A stretch of DNA of 64,000 nucleotides. Origin: Paenibacillus sp. yr247 (GTDB lineage: Bacteria; Bacillota; Bacilli; Paenibacillales; NBRC-103111). The notes under the pieces are model-generated. The model had not been told where the DNA came from. It was given only the letters and a program-made list of their open reading frames with translations, and searched no databases. The stretch lies in contig NZ_FNIF01000016.1 of assembly GCF_900103825.1 (NCBI RefSeq), positions 43,828 through 107,827 on the forward strand, given 5' to 3'. How positions within the stretch are numbered: position 1 is the first letter of the stretch; every line of letters begins with the position of its first letter. The position numbers and the translations under genes are program-made. Positions 40,944-49,421 of this stretch are shown here, one piece after another.

Positions 40944-41897
40944 ATGACACAACAACAAACAGCAGGCATTCACCATATAACATCTTTCGTACAAAATGCA
41001 CAAGAAACCGTAGATTTCTATGCAGGGATCCTTGGACTTCGGATGATCAAAAAGACGATTAATTTTGATGCGCCCGAAGTGTACCATCTGTACTTTGGCA
41101 ATGAAATTGGAAGTCCTGGGACAATCATCACGTTCTTCCCGTGGGCGCACTCCCGCAAAGGGCGTGTCGGCGGCGGTCAAGTCGGCATCACAACGTACGC
41201 GGTGCCTACCGGCAGTCTGCCATTCTGGGCAGAGCGTCTGGCGCAATTCGGTATTCCTTTCGAGAAAACAGAAAGATTCAACGAAACCTACCTTCAATTC
41301 AAGGATCGGGATGGTCTTAAACTTGAAATCGTAGAGCGCGAGCAAGGAGCGCCTAGTCAATGGTCATTCGGTGGTATTCCCGCTGATAAAGCGATAAAGG
41401 GGTTCGGTGGTGCTGTTCTTTACAGCACAGCACCTGACCAAACTTCTCAACTGCTACAGAATGTGATGGGGCTTGAGAAAGTAGGGCAAGAGGGAGCTTA
41501 TGCTCGGTTTAAATCCTTCGGAGATTTAGGCAACCTGATTGACATTAATGTTACTCCGATGGACTACGGAGTGGGTGGAGCGGGTACCGTCCATCATATT
41601 GCATGGCGTGCCAAAGATGATGCCGAGCATGCACTATGGAGAAGCCACGTTCAAAATAACGGATTCCATCCTACACCGATTGTGGATCGTCAGTATTTTA
41701 ACGCGATCTACTTCCGTGAAGAAGGCGGCATTCTGTTCGAGATTGCGACAGATCCTCCGGGCTTTGCACGGGATGAGCAGCCTGAGGTGCTGGGCGAGAA
41801 GCTGATGCTGCCGGAATGGTTCGAGGAGAGCCGTTCACAAATCGAAGGTAATCTGCCACCGATTCAAGTACGGGTATTGGAGGCGAAAAAACAATGA
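40944..41897 (+). CDS. mhqO: Ring-cleaving dioxygenase, MhqO-like
   Basis: A 317-aa vicinal-oxygen-chelate enzyme with two glyoxalase-like halves. Residues 1-130 include GIHHITSFVQNAQETVDFYA (first metal His) and LQFKDRDGLKLEIVE. Residues 150-280 include TVHHIAWRAKDDAEH and YFREEGGILFEIATDPPGF (Glu ligand). These enzymes open hydroquinone or catechol rings using Fe(II). Start ATG 40944 lies 9 bases after AAAGGAG; TTG 40935 is too close. It overlaps the next gene by 4 bases, so the two are translationally coupled. Confidence 0.9.
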   Translation: MTQQQTAGIHHITSFVQNAQETVDFYAGILGLRMIKKTINFDAPEVYHLYFGNEIGSPGTIITFFPWAHSRKGRVGGGQVGITTYAVPTGSLPFWAERLAQFGIPFEKTERFNETYLQFKDRDGLKLEIVEREQGAPSQWSFGGIPADKAIKGFGGAVLYSTAPDQTSQLLQNVMGLEKVGQEGAYARFKSFGDLGNLIDINVTPMDYGVGGAGTVHHIAWRAKDDAEHALWRSHVQNNGFHPTPIVDRQYFNAIYFREEGGILFEIATDPPGFARDEQPEVLGEKLMLPEWFEESRSQIEGNLPPIQVRVLEAKKQ

Positions 41898-42502
41898 GAC
41901 ATATCTTTCAACAGGGAACGGATATAACGGCACCGGTACTCGTGCTCTTCCATGGCACAGGTGGCACAGAGAATGATCTTCTTCCGCTGGCTCAAGCAGT
42001 TTCACCGAAATCGTCGGTGCTTAGCGTTAGAGGCAACGTGCTTGAAAATGGCATGCCGCGATTTTTTCGCCGACTGGCCGAGGGCATCTTTGATGAGGAG
42101 GATCTGATCTTCCGTACCAAGGAATTGTACGATTTCCTCGATGAAGCAGCCGTGGAACATGGCTTTGATCGTCAGAATCTTGTAGCCATCGGCTATTCCA
42201 ACGGCGCAAACATCGCAGGAAGTCTCTTATTCCACTATCCGGATGCGCTGCGAGGAGCCATTCTCCATCATCCAATGGTGCCGCGGCGAGGCGTTCAGCT
42301 CCCTAATCTCTCCGGTATTCCCGTCTTTATTGGAGCGGGCCGGAATGATCCGATCTGCTCCCCGCAGGAGACGGAAGAGTTGCAGAAACTGCTAAGTGAG
42401 GCGGGATCGGCGGTTGATGTTCACTGGGAACAAGCGGGACATCAATTGACGCGTTCTGAAGTGGAAGCAGCAGGAACTTGGTTTAAGGCAAATTTTGCAT
42501 AA
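41894..42502 (+). CDS. mhqD: Alpha/beta hydrolase (carboxylesterase), MhqD-like
   Basis: A 202-aa phospholipase/carboxylesterase-fold hydrolase. Visible: LVLFHGTGGTENDLLPLA oxyanion region, nucleophile Ser in IGYSNGANIAGS (about residue 101), the Asp in IGAGRNDPICSPQETEEL, and the His in WEQAGHQLTRSEV. MhqD/YodD in B. subtilis belongs to the same family and stimulon. Start ATG 41894 overlaps the dioxygenase stop (ATGA). It probably hydrolyses ring-fission or conjugate products, although its substrate is unproven. Confidence 0.88.
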   Translation: MRHIFQQGTDITAPVLVLFHGTGGTENDLLPLAQAVSPKSSVLSVRGNVLENGMPRFFRRLAEGIFDEEDLIFRTKELYDFLDEAAVEHGFDRQNLVAIGYSNGANIAGSLLFHYPDALRGAILHHPMVPRRGVQLPNLSGIPVFIGAGRNDPICSPQETEELQKLLSEAGSAVDVHWEQAGHQLTRSEVEAAGTWFKANFA

Positions 42503-42540
42503 GGAAGAGCCTAGTAAAAGTGTAAAGGCGGGAGATACTT

Positions 42541-43152
42541 GTGATATCGATTGATCCCACGAGTCAAAGCGAACGAGAGAACTATAAGTTGTTGATAGGC
42601 AGCATTATTCCAAGACCGATTGCGTTTGTAACATCTCTCTCAGGTGAGGGTGTGTTGAATGCTGCTCCTTATAGTTATTTCACGATTGTGACGTCGAATC
42701 CGCCGATGGTCGCTGTCTCGGTGCAGAGGAAGCAGGGTGTGCGCAAGGACACTTCGCGAAACGCCATTGATATAGGAGCTTTCGTGGTTCATATTTCCGA
42801 CGAGTCTTACATCAGTCAGATTAACCAAACCGCCGCTGCGCTGCCGCCTGATGAGAGTGAAGTTGCTTTAGCCGGACTTACACCCGTCAAGAGTGAGAAG
42901 GTAGCCGTACCCGGTATCGCTGAAGCGAGTATACGGATGGAGTGTGTCCTAGAGCAAGCTATACCGCTCGGAGGAACAGATGGTGCTCCTGCTGCCGATT
43001 TATTAATCGGAAGAGTCGTACACTTTCATATTGCAGAATCCTTATATGAGGATGGTCATATCGATCCGCTTGGACTTAAGCCCGTAAGTCGGCTGGCCGG
43101 CAGCGCTTATGCAAAATTAGGAGAGCAATTTATAATGGATCGTCCCGTTTGA
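42541..43152 (+). CDS. Flavin reductase family (FMN-binding split barrel) protein
   Basis: A 203-aa protein of the flavoprotein oxygenase/reductase-like group. Opening block LLIGSIIPRPIAFVTSLSGE, then NAAPYSYFTIVTSNPPMVAVSV, which forms the FMN site, and LIGRVVHFHI near residue 157. Start GTG 42541 follows GCGGGAGA. It lies 38 bases after mhqD on the same strand and ahead of a strong terminator. It therefore appears to be the last gene of the mhq operon, where it could supply reduced flavin or reduce quinones. Confidence 0.85.
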   Translation: MISIDPTSQSERENYKLLIGSIIPRPIAFVTSLSGEGVLNAAPYSYFTIVTSNPPMVAVSVQRKQGVRKDTSRNAIDIGAFVVHISDESYISQINQTAAALPPDESEVALAGLTPVKSEKVAVPGIAEASIRMECVLEQAIPLGGTDGAPAADLLIGRVVHFHIAESLYEDGHIDPLGLKPVSRLAGSAYAKLGEQFIMDRPV

Positions 43153-43168
43153 ATGAGGCGATTGCTTC

Positions 43169-43219
43169 AAGACCATTTGTACCCGTTCTTTGAACACGGG
43201 CACAAATGGTCTTTATTTG
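43169..43219 (+). terminator. Terminator of the mhq operon
   Basis: Long stem AAGACCATTTGT / ACAAATGGTCTT with inner CCCGT...ACGGG, followed by TTATTTGTTT. Confidence 0.92.
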
Positions 43220-43525
43220 TTTAGAGAGTACCCCAGATACAGGGGTATCCTCTGGCGAGCTGATGAGTGGTTCGTTGTGAATGAGTAGGAGAGGGCGCCC
43301 GTCTAACGGCTGCGCTCTTTTCTATGTTATAATGGAGTTAAGATTGAATTATACTTTGCATATGTCTTATATTGCATTTTACAAAAAGCGTTTTGGGACT
43401 TATGCTAAGAAAGCAATGTAATATTTATTATCTTATTACGGGAACTTTATTTAATTCGCAACGTACTACTACAGGTGGCAACAAATCACATCCGACACGA
43501 CGCGGAGAGAAGGAGTTCTAACAGA
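43220..43525 (+). other. Structured leader region before the desaturase gene
   Basis: No gene is seen. A hairpin TACCCC-AGATACA-GGGGTA lies near 43229-43247. A second, AGAGGGCGC...GCGC-TCTTTTCT, spans about 43291-43322 and resembles a terminator. A TATAAT follows at 43328-43333, about 190 bases before the desaturase start. A small RNA between the mhq operon and the desaturase is possible. Confidence 0.4.
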
Positions 43526-44554
43526 ATGATTCATCAAGATAAAAGTGGGTGGCGATCTGACATCGCACCTTACGAAAGACCGCATATTAAACATAGTGTG
43601 TGGCAGATCATCAATACACTGGGACCCTTTTTTGTACTATGGTATCTCGCATTCTTAAGTCTTGAAGTTTCCATCTGGCTTACGTTCGTGTTAGACATTA
43701 TTGCAGCAGGGTTTTTGATCCGGATTTTTATTATTTTCCATGATTGCTGTCACAAATCATTTTTCAAAAATAAAATAGCGAATGAAATTATCGGTACGCT
43801 AACAGGCATTTTGACGTTTGTCCCTTATCATCAGTGGCGCTATACCCACTCTGTTCACCACGCATCCAGCGGTAATTTGGATCGCAGAGGTGTCGGTGAT
43901 ATTTGGACGCTAACGGTTGACGAATATATGGCATCTTCTATGCCAAGAAGACTTTTTTATCGGGCATACCGCAATCCGCTAGTCATGTTTATTGTCGGAC
44001 CCATTTTCATCTTTCTGATTGATTATCGTTTTAATCGCAAGCGTGCGGGAATGAAAGAGCGTATCAATACGTACATCACGAACTTAGGTATTTTTGGCAG
44101 CATCGCATTGCTTTGCTGGGGGCTCGGCTGGCAATCATTCCTTCTTGTTCAAGGTCCAATGTTTTTGATTTCAGGTATGGCTGGGATTTGGCTTTTCTAT
44201 GTTCAGCATAACTACGAAGACACGTATTATGAAAATGAAGCAGAATGGGATTATATGAAGGCAGCCATGCATGGCAGTTCTTTTTATAAATTGCCGCGAA
44301 TTTTGCACTGGATTACAGGCAATATTGGTTTCCACCATATTCATCATTTAAGCCCGCGAGTTCCTAATTATTATTTGGAAAAGGTTCATAATAAGAACGC
44401 GGCGCTGCGTAATGTGCAGACCATAACCCTGATAACCAGCTTACAATCCCTTAAGTTCCGTATATGGAACGAGGAAACGAAGAAGTTCATACAGTTCAAA
44501 GATCTAAAGCGTTTCAGAGCGAAGCGACTGATAAAGGCTGTTGAAGTTGACTAA
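43526..44554 (+). CDS. des: Membrane fatty acid desaturase
   Basis: A 342-aa di-iron desaturase that introduces double bonds into membrane lipids. The three histidine boxes are complete: HDCCHKSFF, HSVHHAS and HHIHHL. Four or more hydrophobic stretches flank them. Start ATG 43526 follows AAGGAG 11 bases earlier; a longer GTG frame from 43475 lacks one. By analogy with Bacillus Des it is probably induced by cold, but no DesKR pair is in this window. It stands alone and is followed by a strong terminator. Confidence 0.91.
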   Translation: MIHQDKSGWRSDIAPYERPHIKHSVWQIINTLGPFFVLWYLAFLSLEVSIWLTFVLDIIAAGFLIRIFIIFHDCCHKSFFKNKIANEIIGTLTGILTFVPYHQWRYTHSVHHASSGNLDRRGVGDIWTLTVDEYMASSMPRRLFYRAYRNPLVMFIVGPIFIFLIDYRFNRKRAGMKERINTYITNLGIFGSIALLCWGLGWQSFLLVQGPMFLISGMAGIWLFYVQHNYEDTYYENEAEWDYMKAAMHGSSFYKLPRILHWITGNIGFHHIHHLSPRVPNYYLEKVHNKNAALRNVQTITLITSLQSLKFRIWNEETKKFIQFKDLKRFRAKRLIKAVEVD

Positions 44555-44566
44555 TGCTTAAATGAG

Positions 44567-44616
44567 AGCCGTCTGCCTCAAGTAGGAATATCTACTTGGG
44601 CTGACGGCTTTTTTTC
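44567..44616 (+). terminator. Terminator of the desaturase gene
   Basis: AGCCGTC...GACGGCT outer stem with CAAGTAG...CTACTTG inner stem, followed by seven T. Confidence 0.93.
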
Positions 44617-44641
44617 ACCTAAAAAAAACACAAGTGAGTGA

Positions 44642-44667
44642 AAAGACATTCCATTGTTGGAAGCGCT
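44642..44667 (+). promoter_or_regulatory. Catabolite-response-like site before the lplB-type gene
   Basis: AAAGACATTCCAT (44642-44654) is followed by TTGGAAGCGCTTCAGG, a CcpA cre-like palindrome centred on GCGC. The same 13-base AAAGACATTCCAT occurs at 46623-46635 upstream of the binding-protein gene, again just before a cre-like palindrome. Confidence 0.55.
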
Positions 44668-44724
44668 TCAGGAAGGTACGATGTAGGTATAACATCGACG
44701 AAGAATAGTGAGGGGGGCCAGGAG

Positions 44725-45687
44725 ATGGCGGTCAACGCACAAGCAGTGAAACAGATGAGTCAGCGTACGCAGATGAGTAAGGGCAAATCCTTTCTGCGAA
44801 CGCTTTGGAAGTATAAGGCGCTGTATCTCATATCGCTGCCGGGGATTGTATATTTTATTGTTTTCAAGTATGTACCGCTTTTAGGATCAGTCATTGCGTT
44901 TCAAGATTACAACATCTTTGATAGCTTTACGGGCAGTAAGTGGGTCGGGCTGGACCAGTTCACCCGAATGTTCGCGCATTATGATTTTCTCAAAATTTTG
45001 AAGAATACGCTGTTGATTGGTATTTATGATCTAGTCCTAGCTTTTCCGGCGCCGATTATACTGGCTCTGCTGCTTAATGAGCTAAGAGTGGTATTGTACA
45101 AGCGGGTACTTCAGACCGTCGTATACATGCCTCACTTCTTATCTTGGGTCATTGTAAGCGGGATTGCGATTGGTATCCTCTCTCCGTCTACGGGAGCTGT
45201 GAACCATTTCATCACATGGCTCGGCTTTGAGCCTATTTATTTCTTGGGCGAAGAATCATGGATTCGTACTGTGCTGATCAGTTCAGGCATTTGGCGGGAT
45301 TCCGGTTACGGAACGATCATTTATTTGGCTGCGCTGGCAGGAATTAATCCTGATCTTTATGAAGCTTCAGAGGTGGATGGCGCGAGCCGTTGGAGACAAA
45401 CCATTTCGATTACGCTTCCATCGCTGCTGCCGACGATCATGATTTTATTCTTGCTTCAAATCGGGAAATTCTTGGACTTCGGTTTCGAACGTGTTTACGT
45501 TTTTCTAAATCCGCTAAATAAAGAGAATGGTGAAATATTAGATACTTATATTTATACGGCAGGTTTATTAGGTCAACAGTTTAGCTATACGACGGCGATT
45601 GGACTTTTCAAAGCCCTAGTCGGACTGACTCTTATCGTCATTGGTAATATCTTTAGCAAAAAAACGACGGGTGAAAGCTTGTATTAA
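44725..45687 (+). CDS. lplB: Sugar ABC transporter permease, LplB-like
   Basis: A 320-aa inner-membrane permease of the oligosaccharide/aldouronate uptake type (LplB/YtcP/YteP). About six helices, starting with LYLISLPGIVYFIVFKYVPLLG. The EAA loop is YEASEVDGASRWRQTISITLPSLLPT, the docking site for the shared ATPase MsmX, which is not encoded here. Start ATG 44725 follows GAGGGGGGCCAGGAG; the longer frame from 44638 overlaps the regulatory site. First gene of the polysaccharide-utilisation locus. Confidence 0.9.
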   Translation: MAVNAQAVKQMSQRTQMSKGKSFLRTLWKYKALYLISLPGIVYFIVFKYVPLLGSVIAFQDYNIFDSFTGSKWVGLDQFTRMFAHYDFLKILKNTLLIGIYDLVLAFPAPIILALLLNELRVVLYKRVLQTVVYMPHFLSWVIVSGIAIGILSPSTGAVNHFITWLGFEPIYFLGEESWIRTVLISSGIWRDSGYGTIIYLAALAGINPDLYEASEVDGASRWRQTISITLPSLLPTIMILFLLQIGKFLDFGFERVYVFLNPLNKENGEILDTYIYTAGLLGQQFSYTTAIGLFKALVGLTLIVIGNIFSKKTTGESLY

Positions 45688-45705
45688 GACGGAGGTGAAC
45701 GCTGT

Positions 45706-46587
45706 ATGAATCGCAAGCCGACTGCTGGCTGGCAAGTTTTTAACATCTTTAATGTGCTCTTTCTGACACTCTTATCGCTAGCGATGCTCCTGCCGTTCTT
45801 AAACGTGCTGGCCCAATCGTTCAGCTCTTCTGAAGCTATAGTAAATGGCAGCGTTCTATTCCTGCCGGTTCATTTTACTACAATCAATTATGCGTATGTG
45901 TTTAATGACGCGGCAATCTGGCGGTCCTTCGGGGTAACGGTGTATATTACAGTAGCGGGTACGCTTATTAACTTGATTGCAACTGCGTCGCTTGCTTACC
46001 CCGTGTCCAGACCAGAGTACGCGGGGCGTAATGCAATTGTCATTATGGTCCTTATCACGATGGTATTCAGTGCACCGCTCATTCCAAACTTTATTCTGAT
46101 GAAAAATTTGCACCTTACGAATTCTCTCTGGGCGCTAATGATTCCAGGTGCCATCAGTGCCTTCAACTTCTTCGTAATGCGGTCATTCTTTCTGCAAATT
46201 CCGAGTGAGTTGATTGATTCCGGTCGCATCGACGGTTGCTCTGAGCTCAGAATGATCTGGAATATTGTACTGCCTCTGTCCAAACCCGTTATGGCCTCTC
46301 TAGGAATTTTCTATGCCGTAGGCCACTGGAACACGTACCAAAGTGCGTTGTACTACATCAGTAAGCCGGCGCTATGGCCGCTTCAGGTGAAGCTGCGTCA
46401 ATTAATTGCATCAGACGATATTACTATTGACCCAAACTCCTCGCAATTTAGCGGACTTGCTCATATGGATCCGGAAGGCATCAAGATGGCGACGATTATC
46501 ATTGCAACGATCCCGATTATTCTGATTTATCCGTTCTTGCAGCGTCATTTCGTTAAAGGGATGATGGTTGGCTCGGTAAAATCATAA
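45706..46587 (+). CDS. lplC: Sugar ABC transporter permease, LplC-like
   Basis: A 293-aa partner permease (LplC/YtcP family). Opens with a membrane helix FNVLFLTLLSLAMLLPFLNVLAQSFSS. The EAA loop is IDSGRIDGCSELRMIWNIVLPLSKPVMAS, and the C-terminus ends with the family-typical YPFLQRHFVKGMMVGSVK. It starts 18 bases after the stop of the first permease with GGAGGTGAAC. The two form the channel for an oligosaccharide. Confidence 0.92.
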   Translation: MNRKPTAGWQVFNIFNVLFLTLLSLAMLLPFLNVLAQSFSSSEAIVNGSVLFLPVHFTTINYAYVFNDAAIWRSFGVTVYITVAGTLINLIATASLAYPVSRPEYAGRNAIVIMVLITMVFSAPLIPNFILMKNLHLTNSLWALMIPGAISAFNFFVMRSFFLQIPSELIDSGRIDGCSELRMIWNIVLPLSKPVMASLGIFYAVGHWNTYQSALYYISKPALWPLQVKLRQLIASDDITIDPNSSQFSGLAHMDPEGIKMATIIIATIPIILIYPFLQRHFVKGMMVGSVKS

Positions 46588-46622
46588 ATTTACAGTATTC
46601 TAAAAAAAAGACAAATCGAACT

Positions 46623-46661
46623 AAAGACATTCCATATCCGTAATTTGTAAACGCTTTTACA
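46623..46661 (+). promoter_or_regulatory. Repeated box and cre-like palindrome before the binding-protein gene
   Basis: AAAGACATTCCAT (46623-46635) and TGTAAACGCTTTTACA (46646-46661). The latter is a near-perfect match to the CcpA cre consensus. The box is shared with 44642-44654. Candidate ligands are CcpA for the palindrome and the AraC-type response regulator encoded downstream for the box. Confidence 0.65.
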
Positions 46662-46710
46662 ATGAGATGTGAAGCGTTCCTATCTTAGCGAAATGAAAAG
46701 AGGGTTTGAA

Positions 46711-48294
46711 ATGAAAAAATGGATTCCCGCCACGATGGCAGCTGTTTTAATGGCCAGTATGTTGGCTGCTTGCTCTTCTAAGACCGCTGATCAACCAGTT
46801 GCATCAAGCGCGGCTGGCACGGCAAGTACGAAGCCAGCTGAAAAAACAAAATTCTCCATCTCCTTACGAACACTAGCATTCGGACACGTGGAGAAATCGC
46901 CGGATATTAATCAAGATAAATGGGTGAAGAAGCTAGAAGAATTAACGAATACCGATATGAATATCGTGCTTGTTCCGCACAAAGAATATGAGCAAAAAAT
47001 GATCCAAATGTTCGCAACCAACGACATTCCTGATGTTGTACAGGGCAGTGGCGGCGTGAACGGCAAAGAAATGGCAGGATCCGTAAAAGCAGGCGTTTTC
47101 ATGCCGCTTGATGACTTGCTGAAGAAGTACGGCCCGAATTTGCTGAAAAAAGTGCCAAAAGATGCTTGGGATAACGTAAGCTACCAAGGTAAAATCTTCG
47201 CAATTCCTGAATACTTATCCAACCCTTCCCGCCGCTCGATCTTCGTTCGTAAAGACTTGCTGGATAAAGCGGGCCTAGGCGTACCGAAAACGGTTGATGA
47301 GTATATGAAAGTGCTGCGCAAGTTTAAGGAAATGGGCGTAGAGAATCCTTATATGGGCCGTGAAAACTTCAAATATTCCGATTCCTTCTTCGGTTCCTAT
47401 GACGTATTCCCGTACCTGTCCATGTTCGAGAAGCAAGGCGATCAAATTTTACCGAAATTCTTTGATACCGAGAACATGACCAAGGCGCTGCAAACGTATA
47501 AAACCATGTTTGACGAAGGCTTGATCAATAAAGAATTTGCAACGATCAATGCGACTGTTTGGAAAAATACGATCCTTGCTGGTAAAGCAGGTATGTGGTC
47601 CATGAACGCGAATGAAATGCTGCAATGGGAAACACAGCTGAGAACAACCGTTCCAGCGGGCGATATTGAAATTATTCCTTCCCCAACTGGACCGGATGGC
47701 AAAGGCGGTCACTACCTGTATGGACCTGCGCCACGGGCTTATTTCATTAACAAGAACGTCAAAAATGCCGCGCAAATTATCCAGTTCTTCGATTGGATGA
47801 TGTCCGATGAAGCGGAGAAATTCTTCACTTTCGGTATTGAAGGCGATACCTACAAAACGGTAAATGGCAAAATTGACTACAAAGCACCTACAGATAGTGC
47901 GGGTGTAGATGAAGAGCGTTATCGTCAATCTTTCTTGTGGCTTGTCCAAGATACGACTTATAATAAAGGGACACTAAGTTTGACAGATGAAGGCAAGAAA
48001 TTAATGAATGTTTATGATACAACGTTAAAGAATGAAGGACGCGATGGTATCAGCTTTGAGCCTCGTTTGGACTCGTTGACGAAGAACGTGGACATCTCAC
48101 CGCTTTCTGACCAAGCGCCTCCGGTTATTTTGCAGCACATGGTGAAGATGGTGTATGGCAAAGAGCCAATCTCCGATTGGCCGAAAGTATTAGAAGAGTG
48201 GAAGTCCAAAGGTGGTAACGAGGTTATTAAGGAAGCCACAGAGAAATTCAATAGTAAAGATTCCGGTACGACGGTGTCGATGCCGCGTAAATAA
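46711..48294 (+). CDS. Extracellular sugar-binding lipoprotein
   Basis: A 527-aa solute-binding protein of the large LplA/YtcQ type. The lipobox LAAC lies at residues 21-24 (MAAVLMASMLAACSSK), so the protein is anchored on the outer face of the membrane. A Ser/Thr/Ala-rich linker is followed by FSISLRTLAFGHVEKSPDIN and GMWSMNANEMLQWETQLR. Start ATG 46711 follows AGAGGG; an in-frame ATG at 46669 precedes the signal peptide and is not used. It delivers an oligosaccharide to the LplB/LplC permease pair. Separate regulatory site upstream. Confidence 0.9.
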   Translation: MKKWIPATMAAVLMASMLAACSSKTADQPVASSAAGTASTKPAEKTKFSISLRTLAFGHVEKSPDINQDKWVKKLEELTNTDMNIVLVPHKEYEQKMIQMFATNDIPDVVQGSGGVNGKEMAGSVKAGVFMPLDDLLKKYGPNLLKKVPKDAWDNVSYQGKIFAIPEYLSNPSRRSIFVRKDLLDKAGLGVPKTVDEYMKVLRKFKEMGVENPYMGRENFKYSDSFFGSYDVFPYLSMFEKQGDQILPKFFDTENMTKALQTYKTMFDEGLINKEFATINATVWKNTILAGKAGMWSMNANEMLQWETQLRTTVPAGDIEIIPSPTGPDGKGGHYLYGPAPRAYFINKNVKNAAQIIQFFDWMMSDEAEKFFTFGIEGDTYKTVNGKIDYKAPTDSAGVDEERYRQSFLWLVQDTTYNKGTLSLTDEGKKLMNVYDTTLKNEGRDGISFEPRLDSLTKNVDISPLSDQAPPVILQHMVKMVYGKEPISDWPKVLEEWKSKGGNEVIKEATEKFNSKDSGTTVSMPRK

Positions 48295-48380
48295 GCTCAG
48301 AAACTGAGCATGACCATCTCCTCACGTGCCCATTGCACGTGGGGAGCGGGCATTTCATAAGGGTAAGAAAGGAGCTCCTC

Positions 48381-49421
48381 ATGTACCGCATACTCATTGT
48401 CGATGACGAACCGATGATACGCAAAGGATTACAAAAGCTCGTGGAACAATCGGAACTGCCAATCGAAAGCCTGCGAACGGCTGAGAATGGTGTTGTCGCG
48501 CTGCAGCGGATTCAAGAGGATCGACCGGACTTCCTGTTCACCGATATTCGGATGCCTAAGATGGATGGGCTGGAGCTGTGTGCTCGTGTGGCAGAAATGG
48601 ATGCGGACATTCAAGTCGTCGTCATTTCTGGTTATGGTGATTTCGCATATGCACAGAAATGTGTTTCATATGGCGTTAAAGAGTACTTACTGAAACCCGT
48701 TAACATCAAGGGCTTCCAGAACGTGTTAGAGAAGTTGATTCGCACGAAAACGAAAGTAAGTTCCGAGACTTTTGTTGCGGTAACGAAGCTAGAGCAATGG
48801 GCGAGCCGCATGGAGCATGCAGTCTGGATGCTGCAGCAAGTTGAATTAAACAGCTTATTAGACGAAATTCATGGGGAGCTTAAGGATTATAAGCTGAAGC
48901 TGAACCGAATTATCGATATTTTGCGAGAGATTCATACCCTTTTACACCAGAGGTTAAATGTTCGTGATGTGTATCTCATGCAGGGTGAACTCGAGTTAAC
49001 CGGCGCAGTGAGCGAGGAGGAAGCGTGGCTGCGCTTTACGACCGTGGTTCACGGGCATCTGGATGAGTTGAGAACCAAGCGCAAAGGCAAGCTCAAGGAC
49101 CCAGTTGAGGAGGCCAAGCAGTATATAGAGACACACCTCGCTGAGGAAGTCTCCCTAGAAGAAGTGGCCGACTTTATTGGGCTCAATCCTTCTTATTTTA
49201 GCCAACTTTTCAAACTAAGTACGGGTGAAACGTTTGTGCAGTATCGTACGCGCAGACGAATGGAGAAGGCAAAGAAGCTGCTTGAGCAGCCGCATTGGCG
49301 TATAACAGATATTTCTGGAGAGGTCGGTTATGCCGATCATCCCCATTTTACGAAAACATTCAAGAAGTATGAAGGTTGTCTCCCTTCGGAATACCGCCAA
49401 CAAATGGGCATCCGCTCATGA
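48381..49421 (+). CDS. AraC-type response regulator, YesN-like
   Basis: A 346-aa two-component regulator. The receiver domain (residues 1-125) has the phosphorylation site Asp55 in FLFTDIRMPKMDG, acidic pair DDE at 8-10, and Lys in YLLKPV. The linker is helical. The C-terminal AraC domain has two helix-turn-helix units: VSLEEVADFIGLNPSYFSQLFK and ITDISGEVGYADHPHFTKTFKKYEG. Start ATG 48381 follows AAAGGAGCTC. It overlaps the histidine kinase gene by 4 bases. Likely activator of the transporter and lyase genes. Confidence 0.92.
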   Translation: MYRILIVDDEPMIRKGLQKLVEQSELPIESLRTAENGVVALQRIQEDRPDFLFTDIRMPKMDGLELCARVAEMDADIQVVVISGYGDFAYAQKCVSYGVKEYLLKPVNIKGFQNVLEKLIRTKTKVSSETFVAVTKLEQWASRMEHAVWMLQQVELNSLLDEIHGELKDYKLKLNRIIDILREIHTLLHQRLNVRDVYLMQGELELTGAVSEEEAWLRFTTVVHGHLDELRTKRKGKLKDPVEEAKQYIETHLAEEVSLEEVADFIGLNPSYFSQLFKLSTGETFVQYRTRRRMEKAKKLLEQPHWRITDISGEVGYADHPHFTKTFKKYEGCLPSEYRQQMGIRS

